In this document: positions 1 to 8,470 of the stretch, piece by piece
Layout of the letters: every line of letters starts with the position of its first letter
Position numbering within the stretch: position 1 is the first letter of the stretch
DNA from: Variovorax sp. N23
GTDB taxonomy: Bacteria > Pseudomonadota > Gammaproteobacteria > Burkholderiales > Burkholderiaceae_C
Length of the DNA: 64,000 nt
Reading direction: 5' to 3'
NCBI RefSeq assembly: GCF_025486315.1
Contig: NZ_JAOOPY010000006.1
Span: 62,001 to 126,000 of the forward strand
Translations under genes and position numbers: made by a program
The notes under the pieces: model-generated
Database searches by the model: none
Told to the model about the DNA's origin: nothing
The model's input: only the letters and a program-made list of their open reading frames with translations

Positions 1-1
1 C

Positions 2-358
2 TACATCCACGCCGAGGCCTACGCCGCCGGCGAGCTCAAGCACGGGCCGCTGGCGCTGGTCACAGCCGAGATGCCGGTGGTCGCCGTCGCACCGAACGAC
101 GCGCTGCTCGAAAAGCTCAAGAGCAACCTGCAGGAAGTGCGCGCGCGCGGCGGCGTGCTCTACGTGCTGGCCGATGCCGATACGCACATCGAGAACAGCG
201 AAGGCATCCACGTCATCCGCATGCCGGAGCACTACGGCGCGCTGTCGCCGTTGCTGCACGTCGTGCCGCTGCAATTGCTGGCCTACCACACGGCCTGCGC
301 GCGTGGGACCGACGTGGACAAGCCGCGGAATCTGGCCAAGAGCGTGACGGTGGAGTGA
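2..358 (+). CDS. glmS: Glutamine--fructose-6-phosphate aminotransferase, C-terminal end (partial)
   Basis: The gene enters from outside the window; the last 118 codons are present in a frame beginning at base 2. The peptide starts with [20 protein letters not shown], the typical stretch of the second SIS (sugar isomerase) domain of GlmS, and ends with the C-terminal tail [11 protein letters not shown]. GlmS makes glucosamine-6-phosphate from fructose-6-phosphate and glutamine, the first step toward UDP-GlcNAc for peptidoglycan and LPS. The glutaminase domain lies upstream and cannot be checked. No clear intrinsic terminator follows the stop before the next gene. Confidence 0.93.
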   Translation, partial: YIHAEAYAAGELKHGPLALVTAEMPVVAVAPNDALLEKLKSNLQEVRARGGVLYVLADADTHIENSEGIHVIRMPEHYGALSPLLHVVPLQLLAYHTACARGTDVDKPRNLAKSVTVE

Positions 359-492
359 GAGGCCCCTTCAGGCCGCAGCAGCATCTTCTGTTCTGCGACC
401 CCGCGATCCTGCGCTGAATCAACCCCGGCGAAGAAGGCGCCGATAGACTCACGGCTCCTTCCCTCCTGGCATCGCCAGCACCGGCCCTTGAG

Positions 493-1497
493 ATGACCCT
501 GTCTTTCCTCGCGTGGGCGAAGTTCTTCCTGTGCGTTTCCGTCATCGGTCTGGCCGGCTTCAGGCTGGTCCGGTACGGCGATGCCATCGCGGCCCTGACG
601 GGCATGTCGCGCAACTGGGTCGGCATGATCCTCATCGCCACCGTGACCTCTTTGCCGGAGTTGGTCACGGGCCTCAGCGCCGTGACGCTCGTCGCGGCAC
701 CGGATATCGCGGTCGGCGACGCCTTGGGGAGCTGTGTCTTCAATCTGGCGATCTTCGCGCTGGTCGATCTTCTCTATCGTGACGAATCGGTCTACGCGCG
801 GGCCAGTCCGACCCACGTCCTGTCGGCCGCTTTCGGCGTCCTGCTGCTTGGCGGGACCGGTCTGGCGATTCTGCTGTCGGCGGGCGAAGTCATCCCTGTC
901 TTCGGCCACGTGAGCGCCGCCAGTGGCGTTCTGCTGATGCTCTACCTGTTCGCGATGCGCACGATCTATCGACTGGAGCAGCGCCAGGGCATCGATCCTG
1001 CGGCGGAACTCACGGGCATGTCGCTCGGACGCGCATTGACCGGCTACGGCATCGCCGCCTCGGCGATCGTCGCAGCAGGCATCTGGCTGCCGTTTGTCGG
1101 TGTCGAACTCGCCCAGACCATGGGTTGGACGAACTCCTTCGTCGGCACGCTTTTCATCGCCTTTGCCACATCGGTGCCGGAAATCGCAACGACGCTCGGG
1201 GCGCTGCGCATCGGGGCCATCGACATGGCGCTGGGCAACCTTCTGGGCAGCAACCTGTTCGACGTCCTCATCCTGGTGCTGGACGACCTGGTCTATCGGC
1301 CAGGCCCGATCTTCCGAGACGTGGCGCCCGTGCACGCTGCCACAGCGATCTTCGCCTGCGTGATGAGCGGCGCCATCATCGTTGCGCTTGTCGTGCGTCC
1401 GACGACGCGGGTGCTTCGCACGATGAGCTGGGCCAGCCTGTCGCTCGTCGCGCTGTACCTGATCAACGCGGCGGTGCAGTTTCGGCACGGTCAATAG
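493..1497 (+). CDS. Sodium/calcium exchanger (CaCA) family membrane protein
   Basis: A 334-residue, strongly hydrophobic protein with about ten membrane segments. It has the two inverted alpha repeats of the CaCA superfamily: ATVTSLPELVTGL followed by VGDALGSCVFNL near residues 48-90, and FATSVPEIATTLGAL followed by ALGNLLGSNLFD near residues 220-260. The acidic residue within each S-x-PE motif is the family's ion ligand. It probably exchanges Ca2+ or another divalent cation for Na+ or H+ across the inner membrane, as proposed for YrbG-like proteins. ATG 493 is used; the ribosome-binding site is weak. It stands alone between glmS and a convergent signalling gene. Confidence 0.85.
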   Translation: MTLSFLAWAKFFLCVSVIGLAGFRLVRYGDAIAALTGMSRNWVGMILIATVTSLPELVTGLSAVTLVAAPDIAVGDALGSCVFNLAIFALVDLLYRDESVYARASPTHVLSAAFGVLLLGGTGLAILLSAGEVIPVFGHVSAASGVLLMLYLFAMRTIYRLEQRQGIDPAAELTGMSLGRALTGYGIAASAIVAAGIWLPFVGVELAQTMGWTNSFVGTLFIAFATSVPEIATTLGALRIGAIDMALGNLLGSNLFDVLILVLDDLVYRPGPIFRDVAPVHAATAIFACVMSGAIIVALVVRPTTRVLRTMSWASLSLVALYLINAAVQFRHGQ

Positions 1498-1534
1498 CGC
1501 GCACCTGCAGGCATGGGTCGCGGCGCCGGCCTCC

Positions 1535-3256
1535 TCACACGACGGGGCCGCCCGCCTCGCGGATGGTCAGCCCGGTGGCGCCCAGCTTGGCTTCGTGCTT
1601 GGCCAGGGCGGCGGCGTTCGCCACGTCCTGGGCGTCCTCGAAGTCGCCCGGCGCCACCAGCAGCGCGCCGATCGACAGGGTGGTGAAGCCGAAGAAGCGC
1701 AGCACGCCGTGCCGGTCTTCGCCCTCGATGCCGCCGGCCTCGAGTTCGCTGTCGTCGTAGAGGCGCATCGCGGCGCTCTCGAACTGGTCGATCATCCGCA
1801 GGCAGCGCTGCTTCCAGTCGGCGCTCCGGAAGAGCACCAGGAAATCGTCCCCGCCGATGTGGCCGACGAAATCCCGCGTCGCATCGGCGTTGCGCACCGC
1901 GATGCGGGCCAGCAGCCGGATCATCTCGTCGCCGCGCCAGTAGCCGTAGTGGTCGTTGAAGGCCTTGAAGTTGTTCAGGTCGCCGTAGCAGGCGACGAAA
2001 GGCGTGTTGTCGATCAGCAGTTGCTCGATGTGGATGCTGATCGGGATGTTGCCCGGCAGGAAGGTGAGCGGGTTGGCGTGGCGCGCGGCCTCCACGCGCA
2101 GCTCGGTCACCGCACGCAACAGCTGGTCGGCCCGGCCGAGCCCGGCGTATCGCCCGTTCTCGGTGACGATGAAGCCTTCGCTCAGGTAGCGCGGGTCCGA
2201 GGCCATCAGCGTGGCCACCAGCTCCTGCACTTCGGCGTCGAGTTCGACGATGTGCGGCGACGGGTTGGCCAGGGCACGGCACGACGCGCGGCCCGACATC
2301 TCGCGAAAGCGGGGGTGTGCGTAGGCGTTCATGAAGGCCAGGCGCCCGATCAGTGCGACCGGCCGCCCGTCTTCCACCACCGGCAGCGCCTGGAGGTCCA
2401 TGCGCGATTCGAAGAGGGCGAAGACCTCGTCGTTGACCGTGTGCCACGGCACCGTGGGTGCGTCGACCATGGGCAGGCTGCGCAGCACGGTCTTGAGCGA
2501 TCCCTGTGCCGGCGGCGAATCGATGTCGGGCGCCGGGCCGTGCAGGGCGTCCTGCACGGCCGGCGCCACCTCCGGCGTGGCAGGGTCGGAGGTCGCGGTG
2601 CCGACGAGCAGCGGCCCCTGCGCATGCGACACGCCGATGTCGCGCAACGCGGCGAGGTCGTCGGGGTCGGCCACACCGGTGGCGATCAGCGTGCTGCCCA
2701 TGGCGTGTCCGAGTGCCACCACCGCGCGTGCGACCTCGAGGCGCCGCATCGACCGGGCGATCCCGCGGGTGAGGGCGCCGTCGATCAGCATGTAGTCCGG
2801 GGCGAGCTCCGCCCACAGCCGGACATGGGTGGATTCGTCGCCGAGCTGGCCGATGGCCCAGCGCAAACCCTGGTGGCGCAGGGCGGCGACGATGCCGCGC
2901 AGGTCGGCGTCCGAGCATGTGCGGACGGCGGCGCTCACATCGATGACCAGCGGCGCCCGGGGCATGCCGAGCGCGGCGAGCAGCTTCTGCGTCCAGCGTG
3001 CGGTCGGGCAGGTGGCCGCTTCGTGCAGCGCGGCCGCGCCGGGCGCCACGATCAGCAGCGCGGTGCTGCTCGTGGCATCGAAGGCCGCCGCATCGGCCGG
3101 CGCGCGGCTCGGCGCCGCGGGCAGCCGCGTGCCCCATCGGCCCGGCAGGCGCAGGTGGTGGCCCACCGCGACGACCCGGTTGAGGTCGACGATGGGCTGG
3201 CAGCGGAGCGCGAGCGGATCCGTGTCGATCTGTTCGGGCAGGGTGTCGATGGGCAT
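1535..3256 (-). CDS. Degenerate EAL - CBS pair - GGDEF signalling protein
   Basis: 573 residues with no obvious membrane segment. The N-terminal ~230 residues resemble an EAL domain (LALRCQPIVDLN at the start) but the EAL signature itself is replaced (VGHHLRL), so phosphodiesterase activity is doubtful. Residues ~250-390 look like a CBS pair. The C-terminal part is a GGDEF domain with CYGDLNNFKAFND and an intact GGDDF active-site loop near residue 466, so diguanylate cyclase activity is plausible. Together this suggests a cytoplasmic c-di-GMP enzyme tuned by a ligand at the CBS pair. A sigma-28 type promoter lies about 35 bases upstream (3291-3317), tying it to the flagellar/chemotaxis regulon. 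Confidence 0.85.
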   Translation of the reverse strand: MPIDTLPEQIDTDPLALRCQPIVDLNRVVAVGHHLRLPGRWGTRLPAAPSRAPADAAAFDATSSTALLIVAPGAAALHEAATCPTARWTQKLLAALGMPRAPLVIDVSAAVRTCSDADLRGIVAALRHQGLRWAIGQLGDESTHVRLWAELAPDYMLIDGALTRGIARSMRRLEVARAVVALGHAMGSTLIATGVADPDDLAALRDIGVSHAQGPLLVGTATSDPATPEVAPAVQDALHGPAPDIDSPPAQGSLKTVLRSLPMVDAPTVPWHTVNDEVFALFESRMDLQALPVVEDGRPVALIGRLAFMNAYAHPRFREMSGRASCRALANPSPHIVELDAEVQELVATLMASDPRYLSEGFIVTENGRYAGLGRADQLLRAVTELRVEAARHANPLTFLPGNIPISIHIEQLLIDNTPFVACYGDLNNFKAFNDHYGYWRGDEMIRLLARIAVRNADATRDFVGHIGGDDFLVLFRSADWKQRCLRMIDQFESAAMRLYDDSELEAGGIEGEDRHGVLRFFGFTTLSIGALLVAPGDFEDAQDVANAAALAKHEAKLGATGLTIREAGGPVV

Positions 3257-3290
3257 GGGGCATTCACCGGTTTCATGAACCGGTCCCTGG

Positions 3291-3317
3291 ATATCGGCAC
3301 GGGCCGTGCAATCTTGA
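3291..3317 (-). promoter_or_regulatory. Putative sigma-28 (FliA) promoter for the EAL-CBS-GGDEF gene
   Basis: Read on the minus strand: TCAAGATT, 11 bases, GCCGATAT. The enterobacterial FliA consensus is TAAAGTTT-N11-GCCGATAA, so the -10 matches 7 of 8 and the spacing is exact. It ends about 35 bases before the ATG at 3256. The two other FliA-like promoters in this window use TCAAGTTT as -35, which supports a local consensus. Confidence 0.72.
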
Positions 3318-3527
3318 AGCGCGGGGCCCTCCGTGCGAGGAGGCGCCGCCGAATGTCAGAGGGTGCCCGAAGGCGTCAGCACCTTGTCCGATTGTTGGAT
3401 GTGACGATTTCCCATAGGGTGTTCGCATGCCGAATGCCTGCTGCTGCCTCCCTGATCATCGCCCCTCGCGGGGCCGCGTGCCTCGTTGCGCCCTCCTCTC
3501 GGTGTTGCCTGCCAAGGGGCGATCGCG

Positions 3528-3827
3528 ATGAGCTTCATGTCGACGCTGGAGGGCCTGCGCGAGGCACTGGCGTGCTGCGCGGCCACGCTCGTGGAGCACC
3601 GGGCCGACCTGATCGAGTCGCTGGGCGACCGCATGTGCGGCAGCGGCACCGGGCCCCGGCCGGAGGAGGTGGAACACCTGCACCTGCTCGAGCGGATGCA
3701 TGACGCGCTGCGTCTGGCCTATGCAGAGGGGTTGCTGCGCGCGGGGCAGGGAGCCACACCGGAGGCACTGCAAAGTAGTACCTTGGTTTTCGTTAAAAAC
3801 GCCCGCGATGCGGCTTCAATTCGTTGA
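3528..3827 (+). CDS. Small hypothetical protein
   Basis: A 99-residue, probably all-helical protein (MSFMSTLEGLREALACC...) that I do not recognise. I chose ATG 3528 because AAGGGG at 3514-3519 sits 8 bases upstream; an in-frame TTG at 3486 would add 14 residues without a better ribosome-binding site. The heptad-like spacing of Leu/Ala suggests a short helical bundle. It lies between FliA-linked genes, so a motility or signalling adaptor role is possible, but nothing in the sequence proves that. Confidence 0.55.
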   Translation: MSFMSTLEGLREALACCAATLVEHRADLIESLGDRMCGSGTGPRPEEVEHLHLLERMHDALRLAYAEGLLRAGQGATPEALQSSTLVFVKNARDAASIR

Positions 3828-3849
3828 CAGTCTTGTGACTGCAAGAAAG

Positions 3850-3880
3850 TGTAGGCACAATGTACTACATGACGCCTACA
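3850..3880. promoter_or_regulatory. Nested co-centred dyad, possible operator
   Basis: Two inverted repeats share the centre base 3865: outer arms TGTAGGC (3850-3856) and GCCTACA (3874-3880), inner arms ATGTA (3860-3864) and TACAT (3866-3870). Twenty-four of 31 positions are symmetric. A second dyad, CAGTC-TTGT-GACTG (3828-3841), lies just upstream and overlaps a TTGACA hexamer at 3824-3829. The one-base inner loop makes an RNA hairpin unlikely, so a dimeric DNA-binding protein is the better reading. The regulator is unknown. Confidence 0.5.
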
Positions 3881-4108
3881 TGCCCCCCCTCATGGACCTC
3901 GAAGGGACTGCTCGCGGTCCTGCGTGACACCCTTCCGGAGCACGACCTCGCCTCGGCCACCGCGCCCGAGGCCGTGCCGGCCACGCTGCGCGCGCCGTTG
4001 CTCGACGACGTCGACGCCCGGCAGGCGCGGATCGAACGCATGGGGCAGCGCCTCAAGCAATTGGTGCAAGTGGCTGACGCGCCCGCCGCGACGGCCGTGA
4101 CAGCATAG
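3860..4108 (+). CDS. Small hypothetical protein
   Basis: An 82-residue ORF (or 79 from the second ATG at 3869) of unknown function. The middle (GLLAVLRDTLPEHDLASATAPEAVPATLRAPLL, spanning residues ~17-49) is acidic, and the C-terminal part (ARQARIERMGQRLKQLVQVA, residues ~54-73) looks like an amphipathic helix. No convincing ribosome-binding site precedes either ATG, and both lie inside the dyad at 3850-3880, so the start is uncertain. Codon use matches the neighbours. It is followed 68 bases later by another small gene on the same strand. Confidence 0.45.
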   Translation: MYYMTPTCPPSWTSKGLLAVLRDTLPEHDLASATAPEAVPATLRAPLLDDVDARQARIERMGQRLKQLVQVADAPAATAVTA

Positions 4109-4176
4109 TCCTTGCAAGCAGGCGACTTCTCCCGTCTTTCTCGTTGTCCATCCAACCTTCCAGCAGGGCCACTCCC

Positions 4177-4425
4177 ATGAAATCTCAATCGGAAGCCATC
4201 CGCGACGGTTACTCCGTCGATCTGTCCGGCCCGGGCCGCCCCATGGGCGCGCGGGGCAAGTACCCCAACTACGACGTGATTCCCCTGCTGACGGACATGG
4301 AAGCCGAGTTGCTCAACACGCTGTCGTTGATTCGTTCGCTGCTCGCCGAAGGCGCGGCCACCGAAGACTCGAAGCACGGCGTGGTCCAGGCGATCGACGG
4401 CTTGCTGTCGGTGGCCCGTCACTGA
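4177..4425 (+). CDS. Small hypothetical protein
   Basis: An 82-residue protein starting MKSQSEAIRDGYSVDL. ATG 4177 is preferred over the in-frame TTG at 4144, which would add 11 residues; a partial ribosome-binding site (CAGGG, 4164-4168) precedes it. The N-terminal half is polar and glycine/proline-rich. The C-terminal half (LLTDMEAELLNTLSLIRSLL, residues ~31-50) is predicted helical. I do not recognise a family. Its stop lies 8 bases from the end of the convergent CheW-like gene. Confidence 0.5.
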   Translation: MKSQSEAIRDGYSVDLSGPGRPMGARGKYPNYDVIPLLTDMEAELLNTLSLIRSLLAEGAATEDSKHGVVQAIDGLLSVARH

Positions 4426-4433
4426 GGCGTGCG

Positions 4434-4958
4434 TCAACCCGCCTCGGCACAGGCCGGCGCCCGGTCGTCGTCCGGGTGTGTCGGGCAGGCCTGGCGCGCG
4501 TCGGCCTCCAGGAGCCGGTCGAGGTCCAGCAGTCGCAGGGCTTCACCGTCGTGGGTCCGAATCTCCAGGCTGTAGGCGTCGTCCCGCCGCGGGGCATGCG
4601 TCATGTCGCTGCGGCGCACGCCCAGGACACCATCGGCGGTGAAGCACGCCAGCCCTGCATCGATGGCCGCCACCACCACCACGGCCGAATGCGCCAGGTC
4701 GGCGGCGGGCAGCCCGAGTGCACGGCGCAGATCGAGGTGCGGAACCATCGCCCCCCGCAGGTCGAGCCAGCGCCGCTGCTGCACCGAGGGCCGGCTCAGG
4801 CTGGCCACGGCGCCATACCCGCGCAACTCCTGCACCTGCCGCATGTCGATGCCGCAGGCCGTTCCGGCGAGCCGGAATGCCAGGCATTCCGAAGGCAGGA
4901 ACGAGGCCACCCGCATCGCAGGGGGAAACGATCGCGTGGGGGGCAGGGCTTCTCTCAT
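4434..4958 (-). CDS. CheW-like chemotaxis coupling protein
   Basis: 174 residues. Residues ~20-150 form a CheW-type SH3-like fold: CLAFRLAGTACGIDMRQVQEL, then WLDLRGAMVPHLDLRRALGL, and a C-terminal LLDLDRLLEA. CheW proteins bridge methyl-accepting chemoreceptors and the kinase CheA. Here no cheA or receptor gene is adjacent, so it is an orphan that may serve an accessory chemosensory array or adapt another kinase. A sigma-28-like promoter sits about 64 bases upstream of the ATG, which supports expression with the flagellar regulon. Confidence 0.85.
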   Translation of the reverse strand: MREALPPTRSFPPAMRVASFLPSECLAFRLAGTACGIDMRQVQELRGYGAVASLSRPSVQQRRWLDLRGAMVPHLDLRRALGLPAADLAHSAVVVVAAIDAGLACFTADGVLGVRRSDMTHAPRRDDAYSLEIRTHDGEALRLLDLDRLLEADARQACPTHPDDDRAPACAEAG

Positions 4959-5021
4959 CGGGCGGCTCCGGTGGCAGGGGCTGGCGGTGCGGGCGACGGC
5001 CGTCGTCTCGCTTCCTTTCCT

Positions 5022-5048
5022 CTATCGTCCCTTTCCGAAGAAACTTGA
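5022..5048 (-). promoter_or_regulatory. Putative sigma-28 (FliA) promoter for the CheW-like gene
   Basis: On the minus strand: TCAAGTTT, exactly 11 bases, GACGATAG. The -35 is identical to that of the promoter at 9154-9180 and the -10 matches GCCGATAA at 6 of 8 positions. It is placed about 64 bases from the CheW-like start codon at 4958. Confidence 0.7.
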
Positions 5049-5143
5049 GGGGCCCTTCATTTCGTCGAATGAAACATTTTGTTGACTTGTGTGATGGAGT
5101 TTCCATGCGTAACGTCATGTAACCCATTTCCTCGTCTCTTTCG

Positions 5144-6139
5144 ATGATCACCAAGCGCCGCGCCCTCGAATCCCTCGCCCTGACCCTCTGCGCTCCGGCC
5201 GCCTGGGCACAGAAGCCGACCGCTTCGGGCGGCACCGGCGCCTGGCCCGTCAAGCCGGTGCGGCTGCTCGTCGGCTTCCCGGCCGGCGCGTCCCCCGACC
5301 TGGCGGCGCGCGCCATCGCGGCGCCCCTGTCGAAGGCGCTCGGCCAGCCGGTGCTGGTGGAGAACAAGCCGGGCGACAGCGGCAACCTGGCGGCCGATCT
5401 GGTGGCGAAGGCGCAGGACGATCACACCATCGGCGCATTGATCAACGGCAATCTGACGATCGCCAAGCTCCTCAACCCCAAGACCCCTTTCGATCCCGAG
5501 AAGGATTTCGCGCCCGTCGCCATGGTCGGCACCGCGCCGCTGGTGCTGGCCGTCACCGGCAAGGCGCAGGGCGCCACGCCCACCGAACTGCTCCTGTGGG
5601 CGCGCAACCTGAGTTCGCAGGGCAGGTACGGCACGCCGGGCATCGGCACCGTCGGCCATCTGGGCATGGAACTGGTCAAGAGCCGCAGCGGCATTCTGGC
5701 GACGCACGTGCCGTTCACCGGCAACCCGCAGGTCATCGCGGCGATGCTCGCAGGCGATGTGCAGCTCGCGCTGCTGCCGCCGGCGCTGGTCAGGCCGCAC
5801 CTGCAATCGGGCAAGCTCAAGGCCATCGGCGTGACCTCGCCGCAGCGCAGCCCGCTGTCCGGCGACATGCCGACCCTGCGCGAGGCCAACGTGCAGGGCG
5901 CCGATCTGGAGATCTGGACCGCCATCGCGGCGCCTGCGGCCATGCCGACGGCCGCCGTGGCGCGTCTGAACGAAGCCCTGTCGGAAGTGACCCGGGTTCC
6001 CGAGGTGCAGCAGGCGTTGCTCGCCGCGGGCTGGCAGGCCCAGCCGGGCACGCCGAAGGCGCTCAGTCACCGGATGCGGCAGGACACCTCGCTGCTGGGC
6101 GGGGTGATCCTGATGCGCGGTATCAAGATCGAGACCTGA
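5144..6139 (+). CDS. Bug/TctC family periplasmic solute-binding protein
   Basis: 331 residues. A short signal peptide ends near residue 22 (CAPAAWA-QK). The mature protein begins with VKPVRLLVGFPAGASPDLAAR, the usual Bug-family start, and continues with KALGQPVLVENKPG and the GTPGIGTVGHLGMELV segment that forms the carboxylate-binding loops. Bug proteins bind small carboxylates or amides for tripartite tricarboxylate transporters, but most, like this one, lack adjacent tctA/tctB genes and may pair with a distant permease. It is transcribed away from the CheW-like gene. The ligand cannot be told from sequence. Confidence 0.88.
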   Translation: MITKRRALESLALTLCAPAAWAQKPTASGGTGAWPVKPVRLLVGFPAGASPDLAARAIAAPLSKALGQPVLVENKPGDSGNLAADLVAKAQDDHTIGALINGNLTIAKLLNPKTPFDPEKDFAPVAMVGTAPLVLAVTGKAQGATPTELLLWARNLSSQGRYGTPGIGTVGHLGMELVKSRSGILATHVPFTGNPQVIAAMLAGDVQLALLPPALVRPHLQSGKLKAIGVTSPQRSPLSGDMPTLREANVQGADLEIWTAIAAPAAMPTAAVARLNEALSEVTRVPEVQQALLAAGWQAQPGTPKALSHRMRQDTSLLGGVILMRGIKIET

Positions 6140-6152
6140 GTCCGCTCACGCT

Positions 6153-8447
6153 TCAGCCGGCGCGCCGCAGCCGCACCGGCACCGACTTGTACGACGGCGT
6201 CCCGCTCTGCGGATCGCGGTGCGCCAGGGCGACCAGCACGTTGGCTTCCGGGTAGTAGGCGCCAGCGCAGCCACGGGGGATGTCGTACGCGACCGCGGTC
6301 AGGTTGCGCAGGACCGCACCGGGCGCCGGCGCCTCGCCCTCGAAGGGCGCGGCCTCGAGGTCGACACGGTCGCCGGCGGCCAGGCCTTGCGCCGCCAGGT
6401 CGTCGGCGTTGACGAAGACGATGTCGCGCCGGCCGACGATGCCGCGGTAGCGGTCGTCGAAACCGTAGATCGTGGTGTTGTACTGGTCATGGCTGCGCAG
6501 CGTGGTCAGCGTCAGCACCTGGTCGCCGGCGGTGCGCGGGTCTTCCTGGATGCCGGGCATGACGATGAACGCCGCCCGGCCCGACGCGGTGGGCCAGACC
6601 CGCTCGGCCGGCCCGATCGGCAGGCGGAAGCCGCCCGGCTGCCGGATGCGCTGGTTGAAGCGCTCGAAGCCCGGCAGCACGCCTTCGATGCCGTCGCGGA
6701 TGCGGTCGTAGTCGGCGACCATGCCCTCCCAGTCGATGCCGTACCGGCCGGCGAGTACCGCCTTCGCGATGCCCGCGACGATCGCGGGCTCGGAGCGCAC
6801 CTGGTCGGACGGCGGCGGCAGCCGGCCGGTGGAGGCATGCACCATCGACATCGAGTCCTCGACGGTGATGGACTGCGCGCCGCCGGCCTGCAGGTCGAGT
6901 TCGGTGCGGCCGAGGCAGGGCAGCAGCAGGCTCTGGCGGCCGATGAGCAGGTGCGAGCGATTGGGCTTGGTCGCGATGTGCACCGCCAGTTCCAGTCGGC
7001 GCATCGCCGCGAAGGTGCGGCCCGGGTCGGCCATCGCCACCGCGAGGTTGCCGCCCAGGCACATGAGGAAGCGGGAGCGCCCCGCGGCGATGGCCTCGAT
7101 GGCCTCGCCCGCGTCGTGGCCGCACTCGGCGGGCGGCACGAAGCCGTAGACGCGCTCGATGCCCTGGCGCAGCGCGAGCGGCGCCTTCTCGTCGATGCCC
7201 ACGGTGCGGTTGCCCTGCACGTTGGAGTGGCCGCGCAATGGGCAGATGCCCGCGCCGGGCCGCCCGTAGTTGCCGCGCAGCATCAGCAGGTTCGAGATCT
7301 GCTGCACGTTGTCGGTGCCCAGCCGGTGCTGGGTGATGCCCATGCCGAAGGCGACGATGGTCGACCTGGCATGGCAATACAGCGCGGCCACGCGTTCCAT
7401 CGCGGGCCGGTCCAGACCCGAGGCGCGTTCGATGTCGGGCCATGCGGTGGCGTGCAGGTCCTGCACCAGCGCGTCGAAGCCGTTCGTGTGCGTGGCGATG
7501 AAGTCGCGGTCGAGCACGCCCGGCCCGCCCGCGGCGAGGTCGTTGGCATCCAGCGCCAGCACGCCTTTCATGATGCCCTTGAGCGCGGCGGCGTCGCCAC
7601 CGACCTTCACCTGCAGGTAGTCGCTGGCGATCTGCGTCGCGCCGAAGGTCGCCATCTCGAGCGGGTCCTGCGGCGCCGCGAAGCGCTCCAGCGCGCGTTC
7701 GCGCAGCGGGTTGAGCACCACGATCGGCGTGCCGCGCCGCGAGGCCGCGTGCAGCGTCGTCATCATCCGCGGGTGGTTGGTGCCGGGGTTGTGCCCGATC
7801 GAGAGAATGAGATCGGCCTGGTCGAAATCCTCCAGCGACACCGTCCCCTTGCCGATGCCGATCGAGCGCGGCAGGCCCACGCTGGTGGCCTCGTGGCACA
7901 TGTTCGAGCAGTCGGGGAAGTTGTTGGTGCCGTAGGCGCGCACGAAGAGCTGGTAGAGGAAGGCCGCCTCGTTCGACGCGCGGCCCGAGGTGTAGAACTC
8001 GGCCATGTCGGGCGAGGGCAGCGCGTGCAGCACGGCGGCGATGCGGGCGAAGGCATCGTCCCAGCCGATCGCCACGTAGCGGTCGGTGGCCGCGTCGTAG
8101 GCCATCGGGTGCGTGAGCCGTCCCAGGTCTTCGATGTCGTGGTCGTTCCAGCCGAGCAGTTCGGTCACGCTGTGGCGCTGGAAGACTTCGGGCGTCGCAC
8201 GCTTGCGCGTGGCTTCCCAGGTCACGGCCTTGGCGCCGTTCTCGCAGAACTCGAAGGTCGAGGTGTGCTTCGGGTCGGGCCACGCGCAGCCGGGGCAGTC
8301 GAAGCCGTGCGGCTGGTTGTTTCTGAGCATGATGCGCGTGCCGGAAATCGCATTCATCTGGCCGTGGATGGCCTTCGCCACCGCGCCCAGCGCGTCCCAG
8401 CCGCCGGCGGGGTGCGCATAGTCCCGGATGCCTGAATCGTTGGCCAT
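6153..8447 (-). CDS. FdhF/YdeP-type molybdopterin oxidoreductase
   Basis: 764 residues of the FdhF/YdeP (formate-dehydrogenase-like) alpha-subunit family, which binds a bis-molybdopterin guanine dinucleotide cofactor. Marks include FDCPGCAWPDP near residue 49, GRASNEAAFLYQLF, the DCSNMCHEATS segment with the likely Mo ligand, DLILSIGHNPGTNHPR, GNYGRPGAGICPLRGHSNVQGNRT, and a C-terminal molybdopterin-binding domain starting near LTLTTLRSHDQYNTTIYG. The family is linked in other bacteria to acid or stress resistance; its substrate is not settled. ATG 8447 was chosen because the upstream extension is not protein-like. The next gene upstream, 23 bases away, is probably co-transcribed. Confidence 0.88.
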   Translation of the reverse strand: MANDSGIRDYAHPAGGWDALGAVAKAIHGQMNAISGTRIMLRNNQPHGFDCPGCAWPDPKHTSTFEFCENGAKAVTWEATRKRATPEVFQRHSVTELLGWNDHDIEDLGRLTHPMAYDAATDRYVAIGWDDAFARIAAVLHALPSPDMAEFYTSGRASNEAAFLYQLFVRAYGTNNFPDCSNMCHEATSVGLPRSIGIGKGTVSLEDFDQADLILSIGHNPGTNHPRMMTTLHAASRRGTPIVVLNPLRERALERFAAPQDPLEMATFGATQIASDYLQVKVGGDAAALKGIMKGVLALDANDLAAGGPGVLDRDFIATHTNGFDALVQDLHATAWPDIERASGLDRPAMERVAALYCHARSTIVAFGMGITQHRLGTDNVQQISNLLMLRGNYGRPGAGICPLRGHSNVQGNRTVGIDEKAPLALRQGIERVYGFVPPAECGHDAGEAIEAIAAGRSRFLMCLGGNLAVAMADPGRTFAAMRRLELAVHIATKPNRSHLLIGRQSLLLPCLGRTELDLQAGGAQSITVEDSMSMVHASTGRLPPPSDQVRSEPAIVAGIAKAVLAGRYGIDWEGMVADYDRIRDGIEGVLPGFERFNQRIRQPGGFRLPIGPAERVWPTASGRAAFIVMPGIQEDPRTAGDQVLTLTTLRSHDQYNTTIYGFDDRYRGIVGRRDIVFVNADDLAAQGLAAGDRVDLEAAPFEGEAPAPGAVLRNLTAVAYDIPRGCAGAYYPEANVLVALAHRDPQSGTPSYKSVPVRLRRAG

Positions 8448-8470
8448 GGGTGTCTCCGATCGATGGGTGT

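Noticed and set aside
1595..3703. 702-codon open frame on the plus strand over the EAL-CBS-GGDEF gene
   Set aside because: Arg/Gly/His-rich low-complexity translation typical of antisense frames in high-GC DNA; the minus-strand protein has clear domains.
6219..8435. 738-codon plus-strand open frame over the molybdoenzyme gene
   Set aside because: No recognisable domain and composition of a shadow frame; the minus strand encodes an FdhF/YdeP protein.
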